The translations under genes and the position numbers were made by a program. Below the pieces are notes generated by a model. The model saw nothing but the letters and a program-made list of their open reading frames with translations. It had not been told where the DNA came from and searched no databases. From contig JADYYU010000333.1 in NCBI GenBank assembly GCA_020853515.1, forward strand, positions 1-12,412: a DNA stretch of 12,412 nt, written 5' to 3'. Positions 1 to 6,593 of the stretch are shown piece after piece. Position 1 is the first letter of the stretch. The number at the start of each line of letters is the position of its first letter. The stretch comes from Chitinophagaceae bacterium. GTDB lineage: Bacteria > Bacteroidota > Bacteroidia > Chitinophagales > Chitinophagaceae.

Positions 1-125
1 GAGTCCGGCAAATGGGACCTACGAAAACGCAGACCTCCAAAATAGAAATTAAACAAAAGACTTTGAAGAATTGCTTTAATGAAACCTTTTTAGAAATAGC
101 CAAAGGCTAGCAAGAACATAGAACT
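1..125. other. Left edge, no assignable gene
   Basis: No complete gene is visible here. Two plus-strand frames run in from the edge and stop within about 50 bases. Either could be the last 14-16 codons of a gene that begins outside the window, but nothing chooses between them. The rest is A-rich sequence leading into the hairpin repeat at 126. Confidence 0.3.
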
Positions 126-149
126 TGCGAAGGCGCAGCTTTCGAAGAG
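126..149 (+). repeat. REP-like hairpin, left copy
   Basis: This 24-bp element matches the reverse complement of 816-839 at 22 of 24 positions. Its core at 128-144 folds as a 7-bp stem with a 3-nt loop (one G-T pair). It lies 15 bases beyond the stop codon of the minus-strand gene at 164-784, so it could end transcription or protect the mRNA 3' end. The family name is not known to me. Confidence 0.6.
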
Positions 150-163
150 GAGGAAATTATGAT

Positions 164-784
164 CTACAACTTGAACCCGATTGATACATATACTTGATTT
201 ATATACTGCCAATATATATAATCAAAGGTTGGAGAACCTGGTAATGTAGTACGACGAAAGCTTCTATCTTGCTCCACCTCGTAGCCAATTTTATATGAAA
301 TTGTTTTACTCGAATTTTTGGAACCGATACCTGCACTAGCTATAAATCCACCAGCCCCATCGTAATATCTATATTTTGGATGTTTAAAATGATAACCAAA
401 ATTTGTAAAAAAACTAAGACTGCTATGGCTTTTTAATTTAATAAAAACCATATTTGTTCCAACCGACAATGGAAACGAAAAAAATGTATAATGAGATTGT
501 TCCTTAGGTTCCATAAACCTAAATGTTATTCCAAGGGATAAATTTATCTCAAAATTATGAGTGACAGGTTTAACAACTGCTAATCTAGATCGTAAAGATG
601 GATACTTGTATGCTTTATAAATTTCACGCGTAAATGCTATTCCATGATTAGTTCGCATTCGTGTGTTATTGTTGAGCTTGAATGCATACGCTACACCCAA
701 TTCAGTTTCGAGATACAATTTCTGAGCCTGACCATTCGAAAGTAAAAAGAGAAAGCTGCATACAAGTGTCGACAGTATTTTCAT
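164..784 (-). CDS. Exported beta-barrel-like protein, function unknown
   Basis: The 206-residue product starts with a clear signal peptide (residues 1-20, ending NGQA before QKLYLE), so it is exported. The mature part is rich in alternating hydrophobic and polar strands with many aromatic residues. It ends YVSIGFKL, a typical last strand of a small outer-membrane beta-barrel. No catalytic motif is visible and I cannot assign a family. The ATG at 784 is the only start that keeps the whole signal peptide. The gene is more AT-rich than the polymerase genes to its right and stands alone between two inverted hairpin repeats (126-149 and 816-839), which may indicate separate acquisition. A periplasmic beta-sandwich protein is the main alternative. 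Confidence 0.7.
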   Translation of the reverse strand: MKILSTLVCSFLFLLSNGQAQKLYLETELGVAYAFKLNNNTRMRTNHGIAFTREIYKAYKYPSLRSRLAVVKPVTHNFEINLSLGITFRFMEPKEQSHYTFFSFPLSVGTNMVFIKLKSHSSLSFFTNFGYHFKHPKYRYYDGAGGFIASAGIGSKNSSKTISYKIGYEVEQDRSFRRTTLPGSPTFDYIYWQYINQVYVSIGFKL

Positions 785-815
785 AATTGTAAATTTACTA
801 CATAAAATGAATCAT

Positions 816-839
816 CTCTTCGAAGGCCGCGCCTTCGCA
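816..839 (-). repeat. REP-like hairpin, right copy
   Basis: This is the inverted partner of 126-149, with two mismatches in 24. The core at 821-837 is a perfect 7-bp stem (CGAAGGC / GCCTTCG) around the loop CGC. It sits 32 bases upstream of the start codon of the minus-strand gene at 164-784, so the pair brackets that gene. Confidence 0.6.
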
Positions 840-906
840 CGCACTATATTCTTCATAGGTTATACCTATTTTTCAAAACCTGCAAAGACTTAGTCATCAA
901 GAAGAT

Positions 907-922
907 TCCGCCACGGCGGACC
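907..922. repeat. Single unit of the GC-rich palindromic repeat
   Basis: TCCGCCACGGCGGACC contains a perfect 6-bp inverted repeat with a 2-base centre. It belongs to the same family as the arrays at 4073-4125 and 6356-6508. It lies 28 bases past the stop codon of the dnaE2-like gene. On that strand the hairpin is followed by a moderately T-rich stretch, so a role in ending the transcript is possible. Confidence 0.65.
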
Positions 923-950
923 TATTACTGCCCACCACGACTGAACAAAC

Positions 951-3900
951 TCACTGCATCTTATGCCTCGGCAATCCGATCTCATGCGCTGAAGGATAAG
1001 GATCACGGTGAGTGCTGCTCACATCATTCTTAAGCTGATGATGTACTTTAAACTGACGCCCCGACGATGCCCCGTAACGAGGGTCAGGCACAAAAGGCAT
1101 CTTCTCCATCTTGGATATGCTAATGGTCGGAAAATGAAAATCAACCTCCACCACCCCCAGCAACAAATAACAGCCCCCACCCTTAAACGGATAACGCTGC
1201 AGACTGTCGGCAAAATGAGCCGTATCAAAATAAGCCCCCTCCATATCGATCCAGGTACCAAAAAACATGGTACCGGCCTTGGTAGGCACCTGCTTGGTAG
1301 ACACCAGATAAGCCAGCATTTTTACCTGACGCTTATGATGCGCCGGCAACTCTTTTGCCATCACATCACCCCGGTAAGTAGTTTGCAATAACTGAAAAGG
1401 CGTGCAGGAAACCGGAAAACTCAAGATCTCAATTTCATCAAACGCATCTTCAAACGGATCGCGGGGCAATACCGGAAAACGATACTCCCTCACAGGCTCC
1501 TGAAATAAAAGCGCCGAGCGGTCTTCCGGTTTAAAGTTCACCATCAGAAGCCGCGCACTCAGTATCAGTTCGTTTTTGGCCTTGCCCGTAAACCGGAATG
1601 CACCAATAAAGATCAGGGTCTGTATCGCCTCTATGCCAATGGGCACCCGATGAATAAAATCGGCCAGCGAACTGTAATCACCGCATCGCTCCCGTTCCGC
1701 TATGATCTGTAAGGCCACAGAAGATTCCAGCGATTTTAAATGCATCAACCCCAGATAAAGATCCTGACCGTACACCGTAGTTTCATATAAACTCTTATTG
1801 ACGCAGGGATTGCAGATATTAGCCCCCGACATCCGGGCCTCATGCACATAAATTTCAGTACGGTAAAAACCACCCCCGTTATTAATGGCCGACACCATAA
1901 ACTCAATGCCGTAATACACCTTTAAATACAGGCTCTGATAACTTTCTACCGCATAGGAAGCCGAGTGCGCCTTGCAAAATGAATAACCCGCAAACGACTC
2001 GATCTGACGGTACACTTCCTCACTCAGTTTCAGCGGATGCCCCTGCTTTTCAGAACATAAAAAAAACTGCTCCTTCACCGTTTGCAACTCCTTCAGCGAA
2101 CGCCCCTTGCCGCTGATGGCCCGGCGCAGAATATCGCCATAAGCCGCTTCCAGTCCGGCATAATGCATCGCGATCTTGATCACATCTTCCTGATAAACCA
2201 TAATGCCATAGGTTTCGCCCAGATGCTCCTTAAACACCTCATGAAAATATTCAAACTGCCCCGGATGATTATGCCTGAAAATATACTCCCGCATCATACC
2301 GCTCTGCGCCACCCCCGGCCGTATGATGCTCGATGCCGCTACCAGCGTTTTATAGTCGCTGCATTTCAGCCTTCGGAGCAGGCCACGCATGGCAGGACTT
2401 TCAATATAAAAGCAGCCTATTGTTTTACCCACACTTAAATGCTCATTGCAGCGCAACTCGTTTTTACAAAGAGAGATATCCTGAATATCAATTTTGATGC
2501 CCCTGTTTTTCTCCACCAGCTTCACCGTACTGTCTATAGTGCCCAGACCGCGCTGACTCAATATATCAAATTTTTCAAAGCCGATGCTTTCAGCGATATG
2601 CATATCAAACTGCACCAGCGGAGACCCCTTCGGCGGCATTTCTAACGCACTAAAATTGGTGATGGGCTCTTCAGAGATCAGAATGCCACAGGAGTGCATG
2701 CTGCGCTGATTGGGATATTTTTCAAGCATCAGCCCATACTCCTGCACATACTTCACAATCGAATTTTTATCCTGTTGTCCGATGGCCGTGCGACTCAGCA
2801 CATCCAGCTCTTCTTTTTGCAAACCAAATACCTTGCCCACCTCGCGGAAAATAGAACGGTACTTAAACTCCGCAATGGTGCCGCAAAAAGCCACATGACC
2901 TTTTCCAAATCGTTTAAAAATATAGTCGAGTATGATATCGCGCTCCTTCCACGACCAGTCGATATCAAAGTCGGGCGGACTCTTACGGCTCGAATTCAGA
3001 AAACGTTCAAAATACAGATCCAGCTCTATCGGGCAGATATCGGTAATACCCAGACAATAACTCACAATGCTGTTGGCCCCGCTGCCCCGCCCCACATGCA
3101 TAAACCCGCAGCTCATACTGTACTGCACAATATCCCAGGTAATGAGAAAATAACTGCCAAAGTTCAGATCATCGATCACCTTCAGTTCCTTCGCCACCCG
3201 CTCGCGCGCTTCTTTATGATGTTTGCCATAACGTCTGATCAGTCCTTCACGGGCCAGATTGGCCAGCAATACCTTATCGCCATACTTACTGTCGGTATAA
3301 AATTTTTTGTTGCGGGGTGTGTGAAAGTCAAATTCAAAATTGCATTCCGCCATCAACTGCAAGGTGTTTCTGATCAGTTCAGGATAGGCACTGTAACGCA
3401 TCAGCAACTGATCTTGCGGTATCATCACTTCCGCGGTATCGCAGTAATCGTCCGCACTGAGTTTCGACAATAAGGTATTGGTATCAATGGCCCGCAAGAT
3501 CTTATGCAGGTTAAACTCCTTTTTCACCCTGAAAGTAACAGGATGCAACACCACGGTTTGATGAATGCGGCTTCTCCATTCGGTTCTGAATAATTTGATC
3601 AGTTGCTCATACCGCATCCCAATGTACTCGAAAGGACGCAGATGCCGGGGTACATTTTCTACAGGATAAATTACAGCCACCTGCTCAAACTCAGGAGCCT
3701 GCAAGGGTAAAGGCGTACCGTCAAAATGATGTTTGGTCAGCAGACGGCACAACTCTCCCAGCCCCTCTTTATTTTTGGCCAGACCAATAAAAAGCAGTTG
3801 ATGATCCTGCCGGAATTCGATACCCACCAGGGGCTTGATCTCAGCGGCCTGACAAGCCTTCACAAAATCGTACACACCCGTGATAGTGTTGATATCTGTG

Positions 3901-4004
3901 AGGGCTAAGGCGGTCACCTTGCATTCTACAGCCTGCTGCACCAGCTCTTCCAAAGGAATGGTACCGTAGCGGAGACTATGATAAGAATGACAATTGAGAT
4001 ACAT
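951..4004 (-). CDS. dnaE2: DnaE2-like DNA polymerase III alpha subunit (C family)
   Basis: The 1017-residue product is a C-family DNA polymerase, shorter than typical replicative DnaE (about 1160) and close to the error-prone DnaE2/ImuC class. An N-terminal PHP domain (about 1-75) is followed by the polymerase core. The core has GRGSGANSIV at about 305-314, PPDFDIDW at 343-350 (catalytic Asp345 and Asp347) and EKFDIL with the third Asp at 480. A C-terminal OB-fold-like segment follows (about 900-960). The PHP site is degraded: the first HxH motif reads NCH and the TDH motif reads TDI at 36-38, so metal-dependent PHP nuclease activity is unlikely. The ATG at 4004 has only an A-rich leader and no TAnnTTTG box close upstream. 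Transcription together with dinB, 325 bp upstream, is therefore likely. The pairing with dinB and an S24 repressor indicates damage-induced translesion synthesis (inference). The alternative is a second replicative alpha subunit. Confidence 0.9.
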   Translation of the reverse strand: MYLNCHSYHSLRYGTIPLEELVQQAVECKVTALALTDINTITGVYDFVKACQAAEIKPLVGIEFRQDHQLLFIGLAKNKEGLGELCRLLTKHHFDGTPLPLQAPEFEQVAVIYPVENVPRHLRPFEYIGMRYEQLIKLFRTEWRSRIHQTVVLHPVTFRVKKEFNLHKILRAIDTNTLLSKLSADDYCDTAEVMIPQDQLLMRYSAYPELIRNTLQLMAECNFEFDFHTPRNKKFYTDSKYGDKVLLANLAREGLIRRYGKHHKEARERVAKELKVIDDLNFGSYFLITWDIVQYSMSCGFMHVGRGSGANSIVSYCLGITDICPIELDLYFERFLNSSRKSPPDFDIDWSWKERDIILDYIFKRFGKGHVAFCGTIAEFKYRSIFREVGKVFGLQKEELDVLSRTAIGQQDKNSIVKYVQEYGLMLEKYPNQRSMHSCGILISEEPITNFSALEMPPKGSPLVQFDMHIAESIGFEKFDILSQRGLGTIDSTVKLVEKNRGIKIDIQDISLCKNELRCNEHLSVGKTIGCFYIESPAMRGLLRRLKCSDYKTLVAASSIIRPGVAQSGMMREYIFRHNHPGQFEYFHEVFKEHLGETYGIMVYQEDVIKIAMHYAGLEAAYGDILRRAISGKGRSLKELQTVKEQFFLCSEKQGHPLKLSEEVYRQIESFAGYSFCKAHSASYAVESYQSLYLKVYYGIEFMVSAINNGGGFYRTEIYVHEARMSGANICNPCVNKSLYETTVYGQDLYLGLMHLKSLESSVALQIIAERERCGDYSSLADFIHRVPIGIEAIQTLIFIGAFRFTGKAKNELILSARLLMVNFKPEDRSALLFQEPVREYRFPVLPRDPFEDAFDEIEILSFPVSCTPFQLLQTTYRGDVMAKELPAHHKRQVKMLAYLVSTKQVPTKAGTMFFGTWIDMEGAYFDTAHFADSLQRYPFKGGGCYLLLGVVEVDFHFPTISISKMEKMPFVPDPRYGASSGRQFKVHHQLKNDVSSTHRDPYPSAHEIGLPRHKMQ

Positions 4005-4060
4005 TTTTTTAGTTTTACTGATTGTTTAAATTTCGATCCGATAATTTGGGCGGCACACAC

Positions 4061-4139
4061 GCTTTTCGCTGCAAGTCCGCCGGGGTGGACAAGTCCGCCT
4101 GGGTGGACAAGTCCGCCGGGGCGGAGCTTTTCGCTGCAA
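4061..4139. repeat. 14-bp direct repeats flanking the GC-rich array
   Basis: GCTTTTCGCTGCAA occurs at 4061-4074 and again, identically, at 4126-4139. The two copies enclose the three palindromic repeat units exactly. This could be a target-site duplication from insertion of the array, or a recombination or slippage footprint. Confidence 0.7.
4073..4125. repeat. GC-rich palindromic array, three units
   Basis: Three head-to-tail copies with an 18-bp period begin at 4073, 4091 and 4109 (last copy 17 bp). The unit is AAGTCCGCCGGGGTGGAC with small changes. Each unit is nearly self-complementary (GTCCGCC / GGTGGAC around two bases), so a transcript would form short GC hairpins. Related units lie at 907-922 and 6356-6508. 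Confidence 0.8.
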
Positions 4140-4201
4140 TCGTTGCCGCAATACAGACTCCCGTTTATATAACTCCCTTCCTTGAGTCAAACCCTGTCTG
4201 C

Positions 4202-4329
4202 CTGAGCGAAGGCTGAGCGCAGTCGAAGGCTGAGCGCAGTCGAAGCCTGAGCGCAGTCGAAGCCTGAGCGCAGTCGAAGGCTGAGCGAAGTCGATGCTGA
4301 GCGAAGTCGATGCTGAGCGAAGTCGAAGC
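4202..4329. repeat. CTGAGCGCAGTCGAAG tandem repeat, eight units
   Basis: Units begin at 4202 (shortened to 11 bp), 4213, 4230, 4247, 4264, 4281, 4297 and 4313, spaced 16 or 17 bp. The consensus is CTGAGCGCAGTCGAAGG, with a C-to-A change (GCGAAG) in the last three units. The final unit ends at 4329, directly next to the dinB stop codon at 4330-4332. There are no unique spacers, so it is not a CRISPR array. From memory, similar short repeats are scattered through many Bacteroidota genomes. Confidence 0.85.
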
Positions 4330-5484
4330 CTAACTTCTCCCCACCATCGATCCGCCGCAAAGCGAAATCGCGTCAAAGCCAAACCTGTTTTTGATACTGT
4401 CGATCGATTGATACAAGGCCATTTTCTCGGTGGTATCGTCAAACAGATTGGTTTGATAAGCCCCCCGCACCAGTCCGCTGAAGCGTATACCCACCAGCCG
4501 CAAACGCATCCGGCGGTTATACGATTTATCAAACAGATCTTTCACCTTTTCGATCAGAATATGATCGCAGGAAGTATAAGGAATGCGGCATTGCTTGGTT
4601 TCTGTATCAAAATTATTATAGCGTATCTTCACCACCACCACCGAAGTCAGCCAGCTTTCCGACCTGAGCTGATGGGCCAGTTTCTCTACCATGCGTATGA
4701 TCAGCGATTTCAGCATGGGAATATCTATCGTATCCTTTTCAAATGTCTGTTCTGTAGAGATCGATTTGCGTTCAGAATAAGGCTGCACCAGCACCTCATC
4801 AATGCCATTGGCTTTTTTCCATAAATCAATCCCGTTTTTGCCGATCAGGCGCTGCAACACCTCGGCCGGCATTTCAGATAAGGTTTGTATGGTACGCACC
4901 CCCACGCGCGACAACAACTGAAACGTCACATCCCCCAGCATGGGTATTTTCTGAATCGATAAGGGATTTAAAAACGGTTTTACCATCTGCTGACTGATCT
5001 CCGATTTGCCTATCGGCTTGGCTTCACCCGTTCCGATCTTCGAAACCGTTTTATTGACCGACAAGGCAAAGCTGATAGGCAGACCCGATTCTTTCATGAT
5101 GCGGGAGCTCAGCTCGACGGTCCATTTATAACAACCGAAAAATTTATCCATTCCCGATATGTCAAGATAAAATTCATCAATGCTCGCCTTTTCCACCACC
5201 GGGGCATACTCCTTAATAATATCGGTGATCTCATGCGACTTGTTCGAATACAATTCCATATCACCCCTGATCACTTTTGCCTGCGGACAAAGCCTGAGGG
5301 CAAACTTCATGGGCATGGCCGAACGCACCCCAAACTTACGGGCTTCGTATGAACACGACGATACCACTCCCCTGTCCGAACTGCCTCCTATAATCAGCGG
5401 CAGCCCATTCAGATGCGGATTTACGAGACGCTCACACGAAACAAAAAAGGTATCCAAATCCATATGTACAATTGATCTTACCAT
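4330..5484 (-). CDS. dinB: DinB-type Y-family DNA polymerase (Pol IV)
   Basis: The 384-residue product is a translesion DNA polymerase with all expected catalytic residues. HMDLDTFF carries Asp9 and the steric-gate Phe14, and SIDEFYLD carries Asp103 and Glu104. A little-finger domain follows (about 240-340). QTNLF at 344-348 matches the beta-clamp-binding motif, and about 36 further residues carry a conserved-looking SIDSIKNRFGF segment. I chose the ATG at 5484 because family members start a few residues before the DxD motif and GGA precedes it by about 5 bases. An in-frame ATG at 5514 would add ten residues and is the alternative. The intact active site argues against the inactive ImuB type. 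The gene diverges from the S24 repressor and lies upstream of dnaE2, so repression by that repressor is likely (inference). The stop codon touches a tandem repeat array. Confidence 0.92.
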   Translation of the reverse strand: MVRSIVHMDLDTFFVSCERLVNPHLNGLPLIIGGSSDRGVVSSCSYEARKFGVRSAMPMKFALRLCPQAKVIRGDMELYSNKSHEITDIIKEYAPVVEKASIDEFYLDISGMDKFFGCYKWTVELSSRIMKESGLPISFALSVNKTVSKIGTGEAKPIGKSEISQQMVKPFLNPLSIQKIPMLGDVTFQLLSRVGVRTIQTLSEMPAEVLQRLIGKNGIDLWKKANGIDEVLVQPYSERKSISTEQTFEKDTIDIPMLKSLIIRMVEKLAHQLRSESWLTSVVVVKIRYNNFDTETKQCRIPYTSCDHILIEKVKDLFDKSYNRRMRLRLVGIRFSGLVRGAYQTNLFDDTTEKMALYQSIDSIKNRFGFDAISLCGGSMVGRS

Positions 5485-5530
5485 AAAATTCCAAGTAGTT
5501 TTAAGCAGACTCATTTATTTTATCTGCATT

Positions 5531-5538
5531 CAAAATTA
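5531..5538 (-). promoter_or_regulatory. dinB promoter -7 box
   Basis: Read on the minus strand this is TAATTTTG, a full match to the Bacteroidota TAnnTTTG box. Transcription would begin near 5525, giving a leader of about 11 bases to the ATG at 5514 or about 41 bases to the one at 5484. No clear TTG -33 box lies at the usual distance. Confidence 0.55.
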
Positions 5539-5547
5539 GATCATTTT

Positions 5548-5564
5548 ATATCAAACATTTGTAT
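5548..5564. promoter_or_regulatory. Possible second, weaker repressor operator
   Basis: Read on the minus strand, this 17-bp site contains ATACAAAT, identical to eight bases of the operator at 5571-5587. Its other half (TTTGATAT) is only an imperfect mirror. It lies just upstream of the dinB -7 box, about where the -33 region would be, and overlaps the first bases of the repressor's own -7 box. That would suit control of both promoters, but the symmetry is poor. Confidence 0.35.
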
Positions 5565-5569
5565 ATTTG
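5562..5569 (+). promoter_or_regulatory. Repressor gene promoter -7 box
   Basis: TATATTTG matches TAnnTTTG perfectly. Transcription would start around 5575, inside the palindrome at 5571-5587, leaving a leader of only about 13 bases before the ATG at 5588. No clear -33 TTG is present. Confidence 0.6.
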
Positions 5570-5570
5570 C

Positions 5571-5587
5571 TGATACAAATTGTATCA
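5571..5587. promoter_or_regulatory. Palindromic operator of the S24 repressor
   Basis: TGATACAA-A-TTGTATCA is a perfect 8-bp inverted repeat around one central base. It starts two bases after the -7 box and ends directly before the ATG at 5588, so a bound dimer would cover the transcription start. Position and symmetry fit autoregulation by the XRE-S24 protein. Binding itself is inference. Confidence 0.75.
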
Positions 5588-6400
5588 ATGTCTATATTCT
5601 CTGAAAACCTCCGTCACCTGCGCAACCAAAAAGGCTACTCCCAAAAAAAACTGGCCGAAGAACTGATCATTACCCGGGTGCGCCTGGCCAAATACGAAGA
5701 AGGCATCAGCGAACCGCCCTTTGATATCCTCAAACGCCTGTCGGCTTACTTTCATGTGAGCATCGATATTCTGATCTCGGTAAACCTGCAGAAGTTCCCG
5801 ATGGACAGTCTGCTGAAGATGGAAGACAACCGCATTCTGCTACCCGTTACCATCGACAAAACCGGGCGCGACTATATCGAGATCATACCCCATAAAGCCA
5901 AAGCCGGCTACCTCAGCGGATACAGCGATCCCGAATATGTAGAGAAACTGCAGCAAATGCATTTACCCTTTATCCGGCAGGGCAAGCACCGGGCCTTTCC
6001 GATAGAAGGCGACTCGATGCCACCCCATAAGGAAGGCTCCTTTATTGTAGGCCGCTATATCGAAAAAGCCGCCGATATTAAAGATGGCCGCACCTATGTA
6101 GTGCTCAGCAGAAATGAAGGCATCGTGTACAAACGCCTGTTCAGAAAAAATAAAAAAGAACAGAGTTTCATGCTGCATTCCGACAACTCATTTTACAAAC
6201 CCTATGAAGTCAAAACCGGCGACCTGCTGGAAGTATGGGAACATGTCTGCAGTTTCTGCACCAAAGAATTTGAACCCGACGACCTCGATACACAAAGCAT
6301 GAAAGAGATGCTGCAGCAAATCCGGAAAGATATCCGTAAAATTAGCGCCCCAGCATGTCCGCCGGGGAGGACCTGTCCGCCGGGGAGGATCCGTCAATAG
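5588..6400 (+). CDS. XRE-S24 (LexA/CI-like) self-cleaving repressor
   Basis: The 270-residue product (from the ATG at 5588) joins an N-terminal XRE helix-turn-helix (about 4-62) to a C-terminal S24/LexA-type autopeptidase. AKAGYLSGY at 104-112 holds the likely Ala106-Gly107 cleavage bond. FPIEGDSM supplies the nucleophile Ser143, and GIVYKRL supplies the general base Lys182. It should act as a repressor inactivated by self-cleavage during DNA damage, in place of a classical LexA. I prefer the ATG at 5588 over a TTG at 5567, because the longer form would translate through the operator palindrome. The last 18 or so residues (ISAPACPPGRTCPPGRIRQ) are encoded by a non-coding-type repeat array and lie outside the peptidase fold, so the original stop was probably lost or moved by repeat insertion. 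A prophage CI-type repressor is the alternative, but no phage genes are nearby. Confidence 0.9.
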   Translation: MSIFSENLRHLRNQKGYSQKKLAEELIITRVRLAKYEEGISEPPFDILKRLSAYFHVSIDILISVNLQKFPMDSLLKMEDNRILLPVTIDKTGRDYIEIIPHKAKAGYLSGYSDPEYVEKLQQMHLPFIRQGKHRAFPIEGDSMPPHKEGSFIVGRYIEKAADIKDGRTYVVLSRNEGIVYKRLFRKNKKEQSFMLHSDNSFYKPYEVKTGDLLEVWEHVCSFCTKEFEPDDLDTQSMKEMLQQIRKDIRKISAPACPPGRTCPPGRIRQ

Positions 6401-6508
6401 TAAAGGAACCAAAGTACGTCCGCCGTGGCGAACCTGTCCGCCGGGGAAGACCTGTCCGCCAGGGAGGAGCTGTCCGCCGTGGCGAACCTGTCCGCCCGCC
6501 TGGGCGGG
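6356..6508. repeat. GC-rich palindromic array, seven units
   Basis: Units begin at 6356, 6374, 6417, 6435, 6453, 6471 and 6489. The period is exactly 18 bp except for a 25-base interruption at 6392-6416, which contains the repressor stop codon. The consensus is TGTCCGCCGGGGAGGACC; the variants with GTGGCGAACC are less symmetrical. The last unit carries a perfect hairpin (CCCGCC-TG-GGCGGG, 6495-6508). The first two units are inside the repressor reading frame. The family is the same as at 907-922 and 4073-4125. Confidence 0.85.
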
Positions 6509-6565
6509 AAAAAAAATGTGAATAATATTTTTTAATGTGCGTAAACTCATTACACAGATTATAAA

Positions 6566-6573
6566 TAAATTTG
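6566..6573 (+). promoter_or_regulatory. Promoter -7 box of the DUF2779 gene
   Basis: TAAATTTG matches TAnnTTTG and lies 20 bases before the ATG at 6594. The following TTGTACCA (6571-6578) differs by one base from one half of the repressor operator, but the other half is absent, so control by that repressor is doubtful. No -33 box is clear. Confidence 0.5.
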
Positions 6574-6593
6574 TACCATAAATAACCTACACT

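Larger units (their letters stand above)
4005..4329. other. Repeat-filled gap between dinB and dnaE2
   Basis: This 325-bp gap has no credible gene; the open frames crossing it are low-complexity translations of the repeats. It contains a three-unit GC-rich palindromic array (4073-4125) bracketed by 14-base direct repeats, about 60 bases of plain sequence, and an eight-unit tandem array (4202-4329) that ends at the dinB stop codon. Confidence 0.75.

Noticed and set aside
2694..3473. 259-codon plus-strand open frame
   Set aside because: It lies wholly opposite the polymerase core of the dnaE2-like gene, which carries clear catalytic motifs. Its own translation shows no domain.
4073..4329. Possible CRISPR array
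   Set aside because: The units follow each other directly with no unique spacers, and no cas genes are present. The Cas4-like domain at 6774-7400 belongs to a DUF2779 protein.
4026..4532. 168-codon minus-strand open frame across the repeats
   Set aside because: Its translation is low complexity (repeated RLRSG and PPRRTC strings) from the two repeat arrays, and it overlaps the end of dinB in another frame.
4330..5484. Call as ImuB, the inactive Y-family protein of the classical mutasome
   Set aside because: Both catalytic motifs (DLD at 9-11 and DE at 103-104) and the steric-gate Phe are intact, as in active DinB.
5588..6400. Prophage repressor marking an integrated phage
   Set aside because: No integrase, structural or lysis genes are present. 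The divergent neighbours are repair polymerases, which fits an SOS role better.
6489..6516. Perfect GC hairpin followed by an A-run, as a terminator
   Set aside because: On the plus strand the hairpin is followed by A, not T. On the minus strand the T-run comes before the hairpin. Neither direction has the proper order.
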